The notes: generated by a model from the sequence alone, not told the origin. 64,000 nucleotides of DNA from Oscillospiraceae bacterium (GCA_030539275.1 JAUNSK010000021.1:1-64000); one strand, 5' to 3'; shown: positions 54,142 through 63,569, counted from the stretch's first letter. Program-made: numbers and translations.

Positions 54142-54846
54142 ATGCTGCCCGGATACGAAAAAAGTAAAGAATGTTTTGAAAAGTACGGACTAGATTTGTC
54201 AGCAGATGTATATGAAAAACTGGATACTTACGCACAAATGCTATGTGAGACTAACAAATCAGTAAATCTGACAGCCATTACAGAGCCATATGATATTTTG
54301 CTGAAGCATTTTATAGACAGCATCATAATGGTTAAATATATTGATTTTAAAGATAATATGAGAGTTATAGATGTAGGAACCGGTGCAGGATTTCCTCTTC
54401 TGCCTATAAAGATCTATAAGCCGTCTGTTTGTATTACTCTGATTGACGGACTTAATAAAAGAGTTAATTTTTTAAAAGAAGTTTGCAGTAAACTGAATAT
54501 TGAGGCAGAGTGTCTTCATGAAAGAGCTGAGCTTCTGGCAAAAAAAGAGATGTACCGTGAGCAATACGATATTGCTGTAGCAAGAGCAGTATCACCTATG
54601 CCTGTTCTGGCTGAGTACTGTCTTCCTTTTGTTAAAGTAAACGGGTGTCTTTGTTCATTGAAGGGACCAAGTGAAAACATTGATCTTGCTTCAAATGCAA
54701 TATCTTTACTTGGAGCTGAGATCACCAGTCAGACCGAGTATACTGTAAATGATGAGAAAAGAAAAATTATTATAGTAAAAAAAATATCTCATACTTCATC
54801 AAAATATCCTAGAAATTCCAACAAAATTATCTCGAAGCCGCTGTAA
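54142..54846 (+). CDS. rsmG: 16S rRNA (guanine-527-N7) methyltransferase RsmG
   Basis: 234 aa. SAM-binding motif VIDVGTGAGFPLLPIKIY, TLIDGLNKRVNFLKEVC, and RAVSPMPVLAEYCLPFV. Start 14 bp behind mnmG, RBS CAGGAAGG. Ends at a terminator that closes the rightward rpmH series. Confidence 0.95.
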   Translation: MLPGYEKSKECFEKYGLDLSADVYEKLDTYAQMLCETNKSVNLTAITEPYDILLKHFIDSIIMVKYIDFKDNMRVIDVGTGAGFPLLPIKIYKPSVCITLIDGLNKRVNFLKEVCSKLNIEAECLHERAELLAKKEMYREQYDIAVARAVSPMPVLAEYCLPFVKVNGCLCSLKGPSENIDLASNAISLLGAEITSQTEYTVNDEKRKIIIVKKISHTSSKYPRNSNKIISKPL

Positions 54847-54862
54847 TAACAGCGGCTTTTGT
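54835..54862 (+). terminator. Terminator of the rpmH–rsmG series
   Basis: AAGCCGCTGT facing ACAGCGGCTT, followed by TT. The rsmG stop codon lies in the loop. Confidence 0.82.
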
Positions 54863-54985
54863 CATATTGTATGCTTTTATAGATAAAAAAAAGTATGGTA
54901 ATTATTTCCTAATTGATATATAATAGGATTAATGAAATTTAAATAATTTTCTGAGGCGTTTAAGTCTGAAGGGAGCATTAATAAT

Positions 54986-55798
54986 ATGGCAGCATTCTTA
55001 AATTTTACAAAGGAAAAGCAAATAAACAAGGTTATACAGATACGTATAGAGGATATTGTTCCTAATCCTCATCAGCCCAGAACAGATTTTGAGAAGAGTG
55101 ATATTTTTTCTTTAGCAGAAAGTATAAAACAGAATGGGATCTTACAGCCCCTTACCGTAAGAAAAAATGAATCAACGTATGAGATCATCGCAGGTGAACG
55201 AAGACTCAGAGCGGCCAAGCTCGCTGAGCTTGACTATGTACCATGCATTGTTATGAATATCAGTGAACGAAACTCTGCAATCCTTGCCCTTGTAGAAAAT
55301 ATTCAGCGACAGGATCTTTCATTTTTTGATGAGGCAAATGCAATTGAAAAGCTTATAAATTACTATGGAATGACACAAGAGGATGCTGCAATAAAACTCG
55401 GTAAGGCACAAAGCACTATTGCTAATAAACTGAGACTACTTAAACTGACAAACGAAGAAAAGCTGGTAATAACCCGATATAACCTGACTGAAAGACATGC
55501 ACGTGCACTGCTTAAGTTAGGATCACCTGAGGACAGAATGGTCATTATAAACAGAGTAGTCAAATACAAGCTTAATGTTGAGAAAACTGAACAGGTCATT
55601 GAAGAATACATAGAGAAAAATCATATCAAGGAGAGTTACAGGAAGAGAAGCAAAGTATTTTCAGATGTCAGATTGTTTGTAAATTCAATAAATAAGGCTG
55701 TAGAAACAATGAAGGCAGCTGGAATTTCTGCTGATTCATGCAAAATACAGTATGATGATTTTGTAGAATACAGGGTAAGAATACCTATAGAAAAATAA
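54986..55798 (+). CDS. noc: Noc-like ParB-family nucleoid occlusion / partition protein
   Basis: 270 aa. ParB N-terminal CTP-binding fold (PNPHQPRTDFE, GILQPLTVRKN, AGERRLRAAKLAELDYVPCI, ALVENIQRQDLSFFDEANAI) and HTH (MTQEDAAIKLGKAQSTIANKLRLL). Its location directly after rsmG and before soj–spo0J is that of Bacillus noc. A second ParB homologue (spo0J) is 1.1 kb away. Whether it recognises parS or a diverged NBS site cannot be told; no ATTTCCCGGGAAAT-like NBS was noticed nearby. Confidence 0.85.
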   Translation: MAAFLNFTKEKQINKVIQIRIEDIVPNPHQPRTDFEKSDIFSLAESIKQNGILQPLTVRKNESTYEIIAGERRLRAAKLAELDYVPCIVMNISERNSAILALVENIQRQDLSFFDEANAIEKLINYYGMTQEDAAIKLGKAQSTIANKLRLLKLTNEEKLVITRYNLTERHARALLKLGSPEDRMVIINRVVKYKLNVEKTEQVIEEYIEKNHIKESYRKRSKVFSDVRLFVNSINKAVETMKAAGISADSCKIQYDDFVEYRVRIPIEK

Positions 55799-55801
55799 AA
55801 A

Positions 55802-55817
55802 TGTTCCACGTGGAACA
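55802..55817. promoter_or_regulatory. parS centromere site
   Basis: TGTTCCACGTGGAACA, a perfect 16-bp palindrome matching the conserved parS consensus (TGTTnCACGTGnAACA type). It lies four bases after the noc-like gene, about 10 kb from dnaA. Expected Spo0J loading site. Confidence 0.95.
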
Positions 55818-55821
55818 TTTT

Positions 55822-55850
55822 ATAACTGCCGTAAGGCAGTTATTTTTTTG
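55822..55850 (+). terminator. Terminator of the noc-like gene
   Basis: ATAACTGCC-GTAA-GGCAGTTAT followed by seven T. Confidence 0.92.
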
Positions 55851-55983
55851 GGATAAAGAAATTTTAAAAGTCGGTAAACATAAATATATAAAAATAATAG
55901 TGTTTAAGACAACAAAAATCATTGATCCTGTCACGCTGCCAGTAAAAAAACGTCTCTGTAATAAAAACTAGTGCAATGAATTC

Positions 55984-56012
55984 TTTACACTGCAAAATAT
56001 TTGTGATATAAT
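55984..56012 (+). promoter_or_regulatory. Promoter of soj–spo0J
   Basis: TTTACA (55984–55989), 17-nt spacer, TATAAT (56007–56012). Confidence 0.75.
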
Positions 56013-56050
56013 AATACTTGATATTATCAGGTATGGAGAGGAGTGATTAT

Positions 56051-56866
56051 ATGGGTAAAATAATAGCAGTCGCAAACCAGAAAGGCGGAGTTGGAAAATC
56101 AACAACTGTAATAAATCTTGCAGCATACTTAGGCAGCCGCAATAAAAAGGTTTTATGTATCGATATTGATGCTCAGGGAAATGTAACGAGCGGTTTTGGA
56201 ATTTCGAAGAAATCAATTCAGTACTCAACATATGATCTTTTTATTGGAAAATGTACTGTTAATGATGCAGTTGTATATACACAGTTTGAAAATGTATATG
56301 TAATACCTTCAACATCTGCATTAGCAGGAGCAGAAATAGAAATAATGAATCTGGATAACAGGCTGAAAAGACTTAAAATGCAGATACTGTCATGCAGACA
56401 CGAGTATGATTATATATTCATTGACTGTCCGCCGTCCCTGAGTCTGATTACTCTGAATGGTCTGATTGCTGCAGACAGTGTCCTTGTTCCGCTTCAGTGT
56501 GAGTTTTTCTCTCTTGAAGGACTTTCACAGCTGACAGAGATCATAAGACGCGTAAAGTGCAGTGATAATCCTTCAATTGAAATAGAAGGAATACTATTTA
56601 CAATGTATGATCCAAGACTGAATGTCACAAACATGGTAGTTAATGAAGTTAAAAAATACTTTCCGGGATGTGTGTTTGAAACAACAATTCCTCGAAATGT
56701 ACGACTGTCTGAGGCACCAAGTCATGGCATGCCGGTAATGTACTATGATAAAAATTCAAAAGGTGCTCTTGCATATGAGAAGCTTGGTATGGAACTTTTA
56801 GGAGAAAAATACGAAGAAAAACCAAAGAAAAAGGGTTTTCACCTTAATCTGAAGAAGAAAAAATAA
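56051..56866 (+). CDS. soj: Chromosome partitioning ATPase Soj (ParA)
   Basis: 271 aa from ATG 56051 (MGKIIAVANQKGGVGKSTTV), with GAGAGGAGTG upstream; the earlier in-frame ATG lacks an RBS. Deviant Walker A KGGVGKST, DIDAQGNVTSGFG, and FIDCPPSLSLITLN. It acts with Spo0J on origin segregation and DnaA control. A Lys-rich C-terminal tail of about 18 residues extends past the usual end. Confidence 0.95.
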   Translation: MGKIIAVANQKGGVGKSTTVINLAAYLGSRNKKVLCIDIDAQGNVTSGFGISKKSIQYSTYDLFIGKCTVNDAVVYTQFENVYVIPSTSALAGAEIEIMNLDNRLKRLKMQILSCRHEYDYIFIDCPPSLSLITLNGLIAADSVLVPLQCEFFSLEGLSQLTEIIRRVKCSDNPSIEIEGILFTMYDPRLNVTNMVVNEVKKYFPGCVFETTIPRNVRLSEAPSHGMPVMYYDKNSKGALAYEKLGMELLGEKYEEKPKKKGFHLNLKKKK

Positions 56867-56891
56867 ATACATATCTTAAAGGGGGACTGTT

Positions 56892-57737
56892 ATGGCATCA
56901 AAGAGAAGCGGATTAGGCATAGGACTTGAAGCATTGTTTGATAATAACTGTTCAGATATAAATGTTAAAAAGACACTCAGAACTTCTGAACTTGAGCCAA
57001 ACAGACTTCAGCCAAGAAAAACATTTAATGAGGACAGTATAGCATCATTAGCTGAGTCAATAAAGGAACATGGAATTATTCAGCCGCTGCTTGTCAGACC
57101 TTTTCATAATACATATCAGATTGTTGCAGGTGAAAGAAGATGGCGTGCTGCGAGAATGCTCGGTATTGATGAAGTGCCGGTAGTTATAAAAGAACTTACC
57201 GATATTGAAGCTGTTCAGGCAGCTTTAGTAGAAAATCTTCAGAGAGAAGACCTGAATCCGATAGAAGAAGCTCTGACTTATAAGGATCTTATAGATAACT
57301 ATAGTATGAAACATGAAAATCTGGCAAAAGTAATTGGTAAATCCAGATCATCTATAACTAATTCTTTAAGACTTCTGACTCTTCCGGAAGAAGTACAGGA
57401 ACTTATCAGAGATCAGTCAGTATCAGTAGGACATGCTAAAATACTTGCGGGTCTTGACGATAAGAATCTGATAATTGCTCTGGCTGCAAAAGTTGCTGAA
57501 GGTCGTCTTACTGTTCGTGGTCTTGAAAATGAAATATCAAAACTGTCAGAACAGGAAAATAAGGAAGAGGATACTGAAATTAAAATAGACAGTTATTTTA
57601 AAGAAATGGAATTAAGTCTTAAAGAAAAATTAGGACGAAAAGTGAGTGTAAAACATACTCATAATAAGGGTGCGCTTATATTAGAATTTTATGACAAGGA
57701 TGATCTTTCATCACTTGCCAGTAAACTAGTAAAATAA
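56892..57737 (+). CDS. spo0J: Chromosome partitioning protein Spo0J (ParB)
   Basis: 281 aa. It starts KRSGLGIGLEALFDN, the usual ParB N-terminus. CTPase motifs GIIQPLLVRPF and AGERRWRAARMLGIDEVPVV, NLQREDLNPIEEALTY, HTH NLAKVIGKSRSSITNSLRLL, and a C-terminal dimerisation domain. It binds parS and slides along DNA. 25 bp behind soj, RBS AAAGGGGG. Confidence 0.96.
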   Translation: MASKRSGLGIGLEALFDNNCSDINVKKTLRTSELEPNRLQPRKTFNEDSIASLAESIKEHGIIQPLLVRPFHNTYQIVAGERRWRAARMLGIDEVPVVIKELTDIEAVQAALVENLQREDLNPIEEALTYKDLIDNYSMKHENLAKVIGKSRSSITNSLRLLTLPEEVQELIRDQSVSVGHAKILAGLDDKNLIIALAAKVAEGRLTVRGLENEISKLSEQENKEEDTEIKIDSYFKEMELSLKEKLGRKVSVKHTHNKGALILEFYDKDDLSSLASKLVK

Positions 57738-57760
57738 AAAATAGAAAGAGAGTTTTTTTA

Positions 57761-59050
57761 ATGTTAGATAAGAATTTTGTAAGAGAGAATCCCGACGTTG
57801 TAAAACAGAACATAAAAAATAAATTTCAGGAGAATAAATTACCTCTTGTTGATGAATTTATTGAGCTTGATAAGAGAAACAGAGCTATCAAACAGGAAGT
57901 TGAAGTACTTCGTGCAGAAAAAAATAAGATCTCAAAGCAGATAGGTTTACTTAAGCAGCAGGGCAAAACAGATGAAGCAGAAAAAGCTTTGTCACAGGTT
58001 GGTGCAAATTCAGAACGCATTGATGCTTTAACCGAAGAAGAAAAAGAAGTTGAAAAAAGAAGCAAAGAAATATTAATGAAAATCCCTAACATTATTGATC
58101 CGTCTGTTCCTATCGGTAAAGATGACACAGAAAATGTTGAGATAGAGAAGTTTGGTGAACCCGTTGTTCCTGACTATGAAATTCCTTATCATGCAGATAT
58201 AATGGAAAAATTCAGTGGTATTGATATTGTAACTGCCAGAAAAGTGGCAGGCAACGGATTTTATTATCTTATGGGAGATATTGCAAGACTTCATTCATCA
58301 GTACTTGCATATGCAAGAGATTTTATGATCGACAGAGGATTTACTTATTGCATTCCTCCATATATGATAAGAAGTGACGTTGTTACTGGTGTAATGAGTT
58401 TTGAAGAAATGGATGCTATGATGTATAAGATTGAGGGAGAAGATCTTTATCTTATCGGTACCAGTGAACATTCAATGATCGGTAAGTTTATTGATACTAT
58501 AAATCCTGAAGATAAACTACCATATACTTTTACAAGCTACTCACCATGTTTCAGAAAAGAAAAAGGTGCTCATGGCATGGAGGAAAAAGGTGTTTACAGA
58601 ATACATCAGTTTGAAAAACAGGAAATGATTGTTGTATGCAAACCTGAGGACAGCAAGATGTGGTTTGAGAAACTGTGGAAAAATACAGTTGATCTGTTCC
58701 GTTCTCTTGATATTCCTGTACGTACTCTTGAGTGTTGTTCAGGAGATCTAGCAGATCTTAAAGTCAAGTCGATAGATGTCGAAGCATGGTCACCAAGACA
58801 AAAGAAGTATTTTGAAGTAGGAAGCTGTTCAAATCTTGGTGATGCTCAGGCAAGAAGATTACAGATACGTGTTCGTGACAGTGAAGGTAAAAAGTACTTT
58901 GCTCATACACTTAACAACACTGTTGTTGCACCTCCACGTATGCTTATTGCATTCCTTGAAAATAACCTGCAGGAAGACGGATCAGTAAAAATTCCGGCAG
59001 CTCTTGTTCCATATATGAAAAAAGAAGTGCTTATTCCAAATGACAAATAA
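57761..59050 (+). CDS. serS: Serine--tRNA ligase
   Basis: 429 aa. N-terminal tRNA-binding coiled coil (about 28–100), class II core with GTSEHSMIG, motif 2 PCFRKEKGAHGMEEKGVYRI and KYFEVGSCSNLGDAQARR. The motif 3 region reads HTLNNTVVAPPRMLIAFLEN rather than the more common bacterial TLNGSG..V.R form, although the motif 3 Arg is kept. RBS is weak (AGAAAGAGAG). Overlaps the thioesterase gene by 11 bp. Confidence 0.95.
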   Translation: MLDKNFVRENPDVVKQNIKNKFQENKLPLVDEFIELDKRNRAIKQEVEVLRAEKNKISKQIGLLKQQGKTDEAEKALSQVGANSERIDALTEEEKEVEKRSKEILMKIPNIIDPSVPIGKDDTENVEIEKFGEPVVPDYEIPYHADIMEKFSGIDIVTARKVAGNGFYYLMGDIARLHSSVLAYARDFMIDRGFTYCIPPYMIRSDVVTGVMSFEEMDAMMYKIEGEDLYLIGTSEHSMIGKFIDTINPEDKLPYTFTSYSPCFRKEKGAHGMEEKGVYRIHQFEKQEMIVVCKPEDSKMWFEKLWKNTVDLFRSLDIPVRTLECCSGDLADLKVKSIDVEAWSPRQKKYFEVGSCSNLGDAQARRLQIRVRDSEGKKYFAHTLNNTVVAPPRMLIAFLENNLQEDGSVKIPAALVPYMKKEVLIPNDK

Positions 59051-59768
59051 CTTCAGTGCAGAGACATATGATAAGAAAAGAGTCTATTTTTATGAATGTG
59101 ACTATCTTGGCAGGTTAAAGCTATCCGAAATACTTAAACTGTCAGCTGAACTTGCTGGTTTTGATTATACCAGAAAAGGATTTTCACATGAGTATCTATG
59201 GGACAGAGGTATGGTTTTTCTCGTCAACAAGGTCAGCTTCAGAATAAACAGTTATCCGTCAAATCAGCAAAAGCTTATATCTTCAACCTGGGAGGAGCCC
59301 ACTAAGGGTGCAGTATTTCCACGTGGTTTCAGGATAATGAATGAACAGAATGAAGTACTGATACAGGGTGTTACCTCGTGGATACTTGTAGATCCGGTCT
59401 CCAGAAAGATCATCAAACCGTCTAAGGTTAATTTTGATATGCCGAAAATTTCAGACAGATTAAATCCGGCACTTGAGGCAGGAAAAATAAAATATAGTGA
59501 TCTGCAGTATGCCGGCAAGAGAATTGTCAGAATATCAGATCTTGATTCAAACGGACATGTTTATAATTCTGTATACGCAGACATTGCATGTGATACGATG
59601 AATGAGACAGAGTATAAACAAAATGTAGTAAACTTCAGAATCAACTATATAAATGAAGCACATCTCAATGACTGCATAGAGTTGTATAAGCAGCAAGACA
59701 AAGACAGACTTGTGGTCATAGGTAAAACAAACGAGAGAATATGCTTTGAAACCGAATTTTTATATTAA
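59040..59768 (+). CDS. Acyl-ACP thioesterase (FatA/TesA-like double hotdog)
   Basis: 242 aa. Two hotdog domains; the second has RISDLDSNGHVYNSVYADIA, matching the D-x-N-x-H-x-N active-site block of acyl-ACP thioesterases, here with N-G-H-V-Y-N. It releases fatty acids from ACP, possibly for lipid tuning or short/medium-chain acid release. Start inside the end of serS, so translation is coupled. Confidence 0.88.
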   Translation: MTNNFSAETYDKKRVYFYECDYLGRLKLSEILKLSAELAGFDYTRKGFSHEYLWDRGMVFLVNKVSFRINSYPSNQQKLISSTWEEPTKGAVFPRGFRIMNEQNEVLIQGVTSWILVDPVSRKIIKPSKVNFDMPKISDRLNPALEAGKIKYSDLQYAGKRIVRISDLDSNGHVYNSVYADIACDTMNETEYKQNVVNFRINYINEAHLNDCIELYKQQDKDRLVVIGKTNERICFETEFLY

Positions 59769-59769
59769 T

Positions 59770-59831
59770 AACAAAGACAAAATGTCTCATGATCGATGAT
59801 TATCAGAGGACATTTTGTCTTTGTTTTTTGT
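59770..59831 (+). terminator. Terminator of serS–thioesterase
   Basis: 17-bp arms from AACAAAGACAAAATGTC and its exact complement (59809–59825), then a T run. Confidence 0.92.
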
Positions 59832-60010
59832 TCTGAAAAATAACTGTGATTAATATGTTATATTATAGAATATACAGGTACCTGTTTTGACAGATATTCA
59901 TATTATATAATGAGCCAGATAATTAAAATATTATGTTTAAAAACTTTTTTTGTGGCAATGATATAAACATAAAATATAAAATTAAAAAGGCTTTTTAAAG
60001 GGGTGTAATT

Positions 60011-60364
60011 ATGTCTGTCAAACGAGGAGAAATATACTACGCAGATTTAAGTCCTGTAGTAGGCTCAGAACAGGGTGGAGTTAGACCGGTACTTATCGTT
60101 CAGAATGATGTAGGAAATAAACATAGCCCGACTGTAATTGCAGCAGCAATAACAAGTCAGCGTGACAAGGCAAAGCTTCCCACACATATCGAACTTAATG
60201 CTTTAAAATACGGTCTTGCAAAAGACAGTGTTGTATTACTTGAGCAGATACGTACAATAGATAAAAAAAGATTAAAAGAAAGAATGGGAGAACTGGATAA
60301 TCAATCAATGAATAAGGTTGACAATGCATTATCTATAAGTTTCGGTCTTGATACTATAGGTTGA
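60011..60364 (+). CDS. MazF/PemK-family endoribonuclease toxin (NdoA-like), no antitoxin adjacent
   Basis: 117 aa. [29 protein letters not shown] and the [14 protein letters not shown] block are the chromosomal MazF/EndoA pattern, with R and T catalytic positions kept ([18 protein letters not shown]). It cleaves single-stranded RNA at short motifs when free of antitoxin. No MazE- or CopG-type ORF lies in the 242 bp upstream or the region downstream. RBS AAAGGGGTG. Confidence 0.92.
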   Translation: MSVKRGEIYYADLSPVVGSEQGGVRPVLIVQNDVGNKHSPTVIAAAITSQRDKAKLPTHIELNALKYGLAKDSVVLLEQIRTIDKKRLKERMGELDNQSMNKVDNALSISFGLDTIG

Positions 60365-60409
60365 GCCATACTATATAATCGATGTTTATAATACATTTAA
60401 ATAATAAAT

Positions 60410-60445
60410 AAAACTATACAGAGATCAGTTTCTCTGTATAGTTTT
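60410..60445. terminator. Bidirectional terminator, mazF / DUF3006 gene
   Basis: AAAACTATACAGAGA facing TCTCTGTATAGTTTT around a 6-nt loop. Confidence 0.88.
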
Positions 60446-60466
60446 ATAACCGGACATTAAATAAAA

Positions 60467-60631
60467 TCACTGCACTGTATAACACATGTTCTCATAAAGC
60501 AGTGTATCACCTATGTCAGCACCAAATGGCAGAAGAGCCATAGCAACGAGAATAGTATCTCCTGTATCAGGTCTTCTGAGAGTTGCGTAATCTCCTGCAA
60601 TGTCATCAATAATGTATATTACAGATTCCAT
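60467..60631 (-). CDS. DUF3006-like miniprotein, 54 aa
   Basis: ATG 60631 with AGGAGTAGG upstream. The sequence (MESVIYIIDDIAGDYATLRR, then DTGDTILVAMALLPFGADIG and DTLLYENMCYTVQ) follows the DUF3006 pattern of a small beta barrel: D.I.GDYA.l...TG.t......LP.g...GD.L. Function unknown; many relatives sit beside competence or beta-lactamase-fold genes, which is not the case here. Confidence 0.75.
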   Translation of the reverse strand: MESVIYIIDDIAGDYATLRRPDTGDTILVAMALLPFGADIGDTLLYENMCYTVQ

Positions 60632-60707
60632 GTTCCTACTCCTTCTGATATATTGTTATTTTATTATAATATATTATTATGGTGATGTAAAGATTAAGCT
60701 TTAATTA

Positions 60708-63350
60708 TTAGTCTTTATTATTATTAAATAAAGATATAATACAATTAAGAACAGGGATTGAAGCTGAAAAAGCAAGTGCAATTCCAAGTAGTTTTCTCGA
60801 AAGAGCAACAGTACCGAAGACAAGCTGAAGAGGTGGAAAATATACTGACATTGAAACGATAATAAGTGAAAGAAGAACAGCGCCGATCAGTTTCATGTTA
60901 TTGAAATAGCTTACGGTAAATATGTTTCCCTTTTCAGATTTACATTCAAATACATGAATAAGCTGAGATATTATAAGGGTAATCAGAGCTGCAGTTCTTG
61001 AACTGTCAATGTTTCCTGTAAGACGAAGAACAGTAGAAAATGACCCAAGAGTACAGATACCTATAAGTATGCCTCGAAATACAATCCTGCTCATCAGTCC
61101 GCCTGCAAAAAAACTTTCTGTTGATCTTCTCGGGGCTTTTTTCATTTCATTGCGGTCCAGAGGTTCCATACTCAGACATACTGCCGGAAGTCCGTCAGTA
61201 ATAAGGTTTACCAGCAGAAGCTGTGTAGGCAGAAGAACTATAGGATATCCCATTATTATTCCTGCAAACATAGTCAGAACTTCGCCTATATTACATGAGA
61301 GAAGGTATCGTACAAACTTTTTGATATTTGTATATATGCATCTTCCCTGTTCAACAGCATGGACAAGTGTTGCAAAGTTATCATCAAGAAGTACTACGTC
61401 TGCAGCTTGTTTAGTTACATCTGTTCCAGTAATACCCATTGACACGCCAACATTTGCTTCCTTTATAGCAGGAGCATCGTTTACTCCGTCACCTGTCATT
61501 GTTACAATGCACCCGCGTGCTTTATATGCTTTAACTAATCTTAATTTATGAGAAGGATTTACCCTGGCAAATACAGAATACTGATTGATAGTGTCCTGCA
61601 GCATGCTGTCACTCATTGCATCAAGCTCACTTCCGGTTATCGCTTTTTTATCACGAAGAATACCTGCCTGTTTTGCAATAGCTACTGCTGTGTTTTTATG
61701 ATCTCCTGTTATCATTACAGTTTCTATATGTGCACTGTGGCACACTTTTATTGCTTTCTTTGCCTCTTCACGAAGAGGATCAATCATAGCTGTCAGACCC
61801 AGAAAAACCATACCACCGGGACTGGTTTCAACACTGCTGCACAGCTTTGTTGAAAAAGCGAGTACTCGTTTTGCATCATCAGAGTACATACGGAATTTAT
61901 CTTCTATAATAGTTTTAATTCCCGGAGTAAGAGGTCTGACTTCCTTGTTTATCTCTATAAAAGAACATCTGTCCAGTATTACATCAGGAGCGCCTTTGGT
62001 AATGCATATTTTATCACCGTTTTTGCATTTTACAGTTACTGACATACATCTTGTCTGAGAATCAAAAGGATCTTCATCGACTATTTTATATTCTCCCATT
62101 ATATTTTCTGAGCGGATATTGCCTTTTGCTGCGGCTATAAGAAGAGCAATTTCTGTAGGATCACCGGTTACAGACCATTCACCTGTTGCACTGAGATTTC
62201 CTCGGTTGCGTGTTATCTGAGCAGACGATGATGAGATTGATGCATTATTGCAGAGAACACAGGATTTTAAAAGCTTGTTCAGTGTTGGGAAACTGACTGG
62301 ATTAACAGAAGTACTCGCATCAGTTGAAATAGAACCTGATATTTTATATCCCAGACCGTTTAGCCTGAATTCACGCATATCAGTAAAAATATCTGTGACA
62401 GTCATTTTATTTTCTGTAATAGTTCCAGTTTTATCTGAACATATTACTGAGGTGCATCCTAGTGTTTCTACACTGTGAAGCTTGTTCACGAGAGCTTTCT
62501 GTTTGAGCATTCTGCTGACAGCAAGTGCAAGAGATATAGTTACTGTAGCCGGCAGACCTTCAGGAATAGCTGCAATTGCAATTGTTATGCCGGTCATAAG
62601 CATAGTGAACACATCTTCTCCACGCATGATACCAGCAAGAAAGACTATAATACAGACAGCCATACATATAAGAGCAACTACCTTACCAAGTTCACCAAGT
62701 CTTTTCTGAAGAGGTGTCTGGTCGTTCTGGATCTCTGATATCATATGTGATATTTTACCCATCTGAGTGCCCTTGCCTGCTGCTATAACTCTCGCTTTTG
62801 AATGACCTTTAGTAATAATTGTACCTGCGTACAGTATGTTGGATTTATTTAATGAATTATCATTGTCAGATATGTTTCCCGGACTTTTTGATACAGGTAC
62901 CGGCTCACCTGTCAGTACGGATTCATCTGCAAATACACCTGATGAACTCAGAATAACACAGTCAGCAGGAACTCTGTCACCCGTATCAATCTCTATTACA
63001 TCACTTACCACTATTTGGGAAGCATCTATGGTTGTCAGATGACCGTCCCGGTACACCTTTGCTGTCGGAGATGTAATTTTTTTAAGTGTCTCAAGTGTTT
63101 TTTCTGTCCGGTATTCCTGAATAAATCCCAGTATAGCATTAAGAAGAACTATCAGAATAATTGTTATAGAATCATATATTTCTCCAAGCAAAACAGATAT
63201 AACAGTAGCAACAAGGAGAATCATAACCATTACATCTTTAAATTGTCCGATAAATATTTTTACAGGCTGAGATTTTTTGTCTTTTGCAAAAGTATTTGTT
63301 CCATTGCTCTCTATTAGTTTTTTAGCCTGAGATGTTGAAATTCCGGTCAT
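60708..63350 (-). CDS. Calcium-transporting P-type ATPase (PMR1/SERCA-like)
   Basis: 880 aa. Actuator motif SVLTGEPVPVSK, phosphorylation motif CSDKTGTITENKMTV, nucleotide domain KGAPDVILDRC, hinge MTGDGVNDAPAIKEANVGVSMG. The Ca2+-site helices M4 (AIAAIPEGLPATVTISLALA) and M6 (NLITDGLPAVCLSMEP) are of the calcium type. Ten TM helices. It exports Ca2+ from the cytoplasm. RBS AAAGGAG. Confidence 0.93.
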   Translation of the reverse strand: MTGISTSQAKKLIESNGTNTFAKDKKSQPVKIFIGQFKDVMVMILLVATVISVLLGEIYDSITIILIVLLNAILGFIQEYRTEKTLETLKKITSPTAKVYRDGHLTTIDASQIVVSDVIEIDTGDRVPADCVILSSSGVFADESVLTGEPVPVSKSPGNISDNDNSLNKSNILYAGTIITKGHSKARVIAAGKGTQMGKISHMISEIQNDQTPLQKRLGELGKVVALICMAVCIIVFLAGIMRGEDVFTMLMTGITIAIAAIPEGLPATVTISLALAVSRMLKQKALVNKLHSVETLGCTSVICSDKTGTITENKMTVTDIFTDMREFRLNGLGYKISGSISTDASTSVNPVSFPTLNKLLKSCVLCNNASISSSSAQITRNRGNLSATGEWSVTGDPTEIALLIAAAKGNIRSENIMGEYKIVDEDPFDSQTRCMSVTVKCKNGDKICITKGAPDVILDRCSFIEINKEVRPLTPGIKTIIEDKFRMYSDDAKRVLAFSTKLCSSVETSPGGMVFLGLTAMIDPLREEAKKAIKVCHSAHIETVMITGDHKNTAVAIAKQAGILRDKKAITGSELDAMSDSMLQDTINQYSVFARVNPSHKLRLVKAYKARGCIVTMTGDGVNDAPAIKEANVGVSMGITGTDVTKQAADVVLLDDNFATLVHAVEQGRCIYTNIKKFVRYLLSCNIGEVLTMFAGIIMGYPIVLLPTQLLLVNLITDGLPAVCLSMEPLDRNEMKKAPRRSTESFFAGGLMSRIVFRGILIGICTLGSFSTVLRLTGNIDSSRTAALITLIISQLIHVFECKSEKGNIFTVSYFNNMKLIGAVLLSLIIVSMSVYFPPLQLVFGTVALSRKLLGIALAFSASIPVLNCIISLFNNNKD

Positions 63351-63455
63351 AAGATAGCTCCTTTTATTTAATAATTATTGATTTTTTTTGTGTACCGATT
63401 ACTTGATATAAATATATATTCTATAAAAAAGTAACATATTACCATGTTTAATATA

Positions 63456-63569
63456 TGTTGAAAAACTAGTTGAAAGTGTTGAAAATAGTCTGGAAATAAG
63501 AAAAACTGCAGTCTTTAATAAGCTAAAGACTGCAGTTTTATCAACAGTTAAATAGTATATTGTTGAAAA
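63456..63569. promoter_or_regulatory. DnaA-box-like cluster downstream of the amidohydrolase
   Basis: TGTTGAAAA at 63456, 63477 and 63561; AGTTGAAAG at 63469; TTATCAACA at 63538–63546, one base from the DnaA consensus TTATCCACA. Located in the gap between the ATPase start and the amidohydrolase end. Confidence 0.45.
63502..63539 (-). terminator. Terminator of the amidohydrolase gene
   Basis: AAAACTGCAGTCTTTA and its exact complement around a 6-nt loop, followed on the minus strand by TTTTCTTATTT. Confidence 0.88.

Noticed and set aside
57738-57760. T-box leader before serS
   Set aside because: Only 23 bp separate spo0J and serS, too short for a T-box.
59322-59340. TTTCCACGTGG inside the thioesterase gene as a second parS
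   Set aside because: Only one half fits the palindrome and it lies in conserved coding sequence (PRGF).
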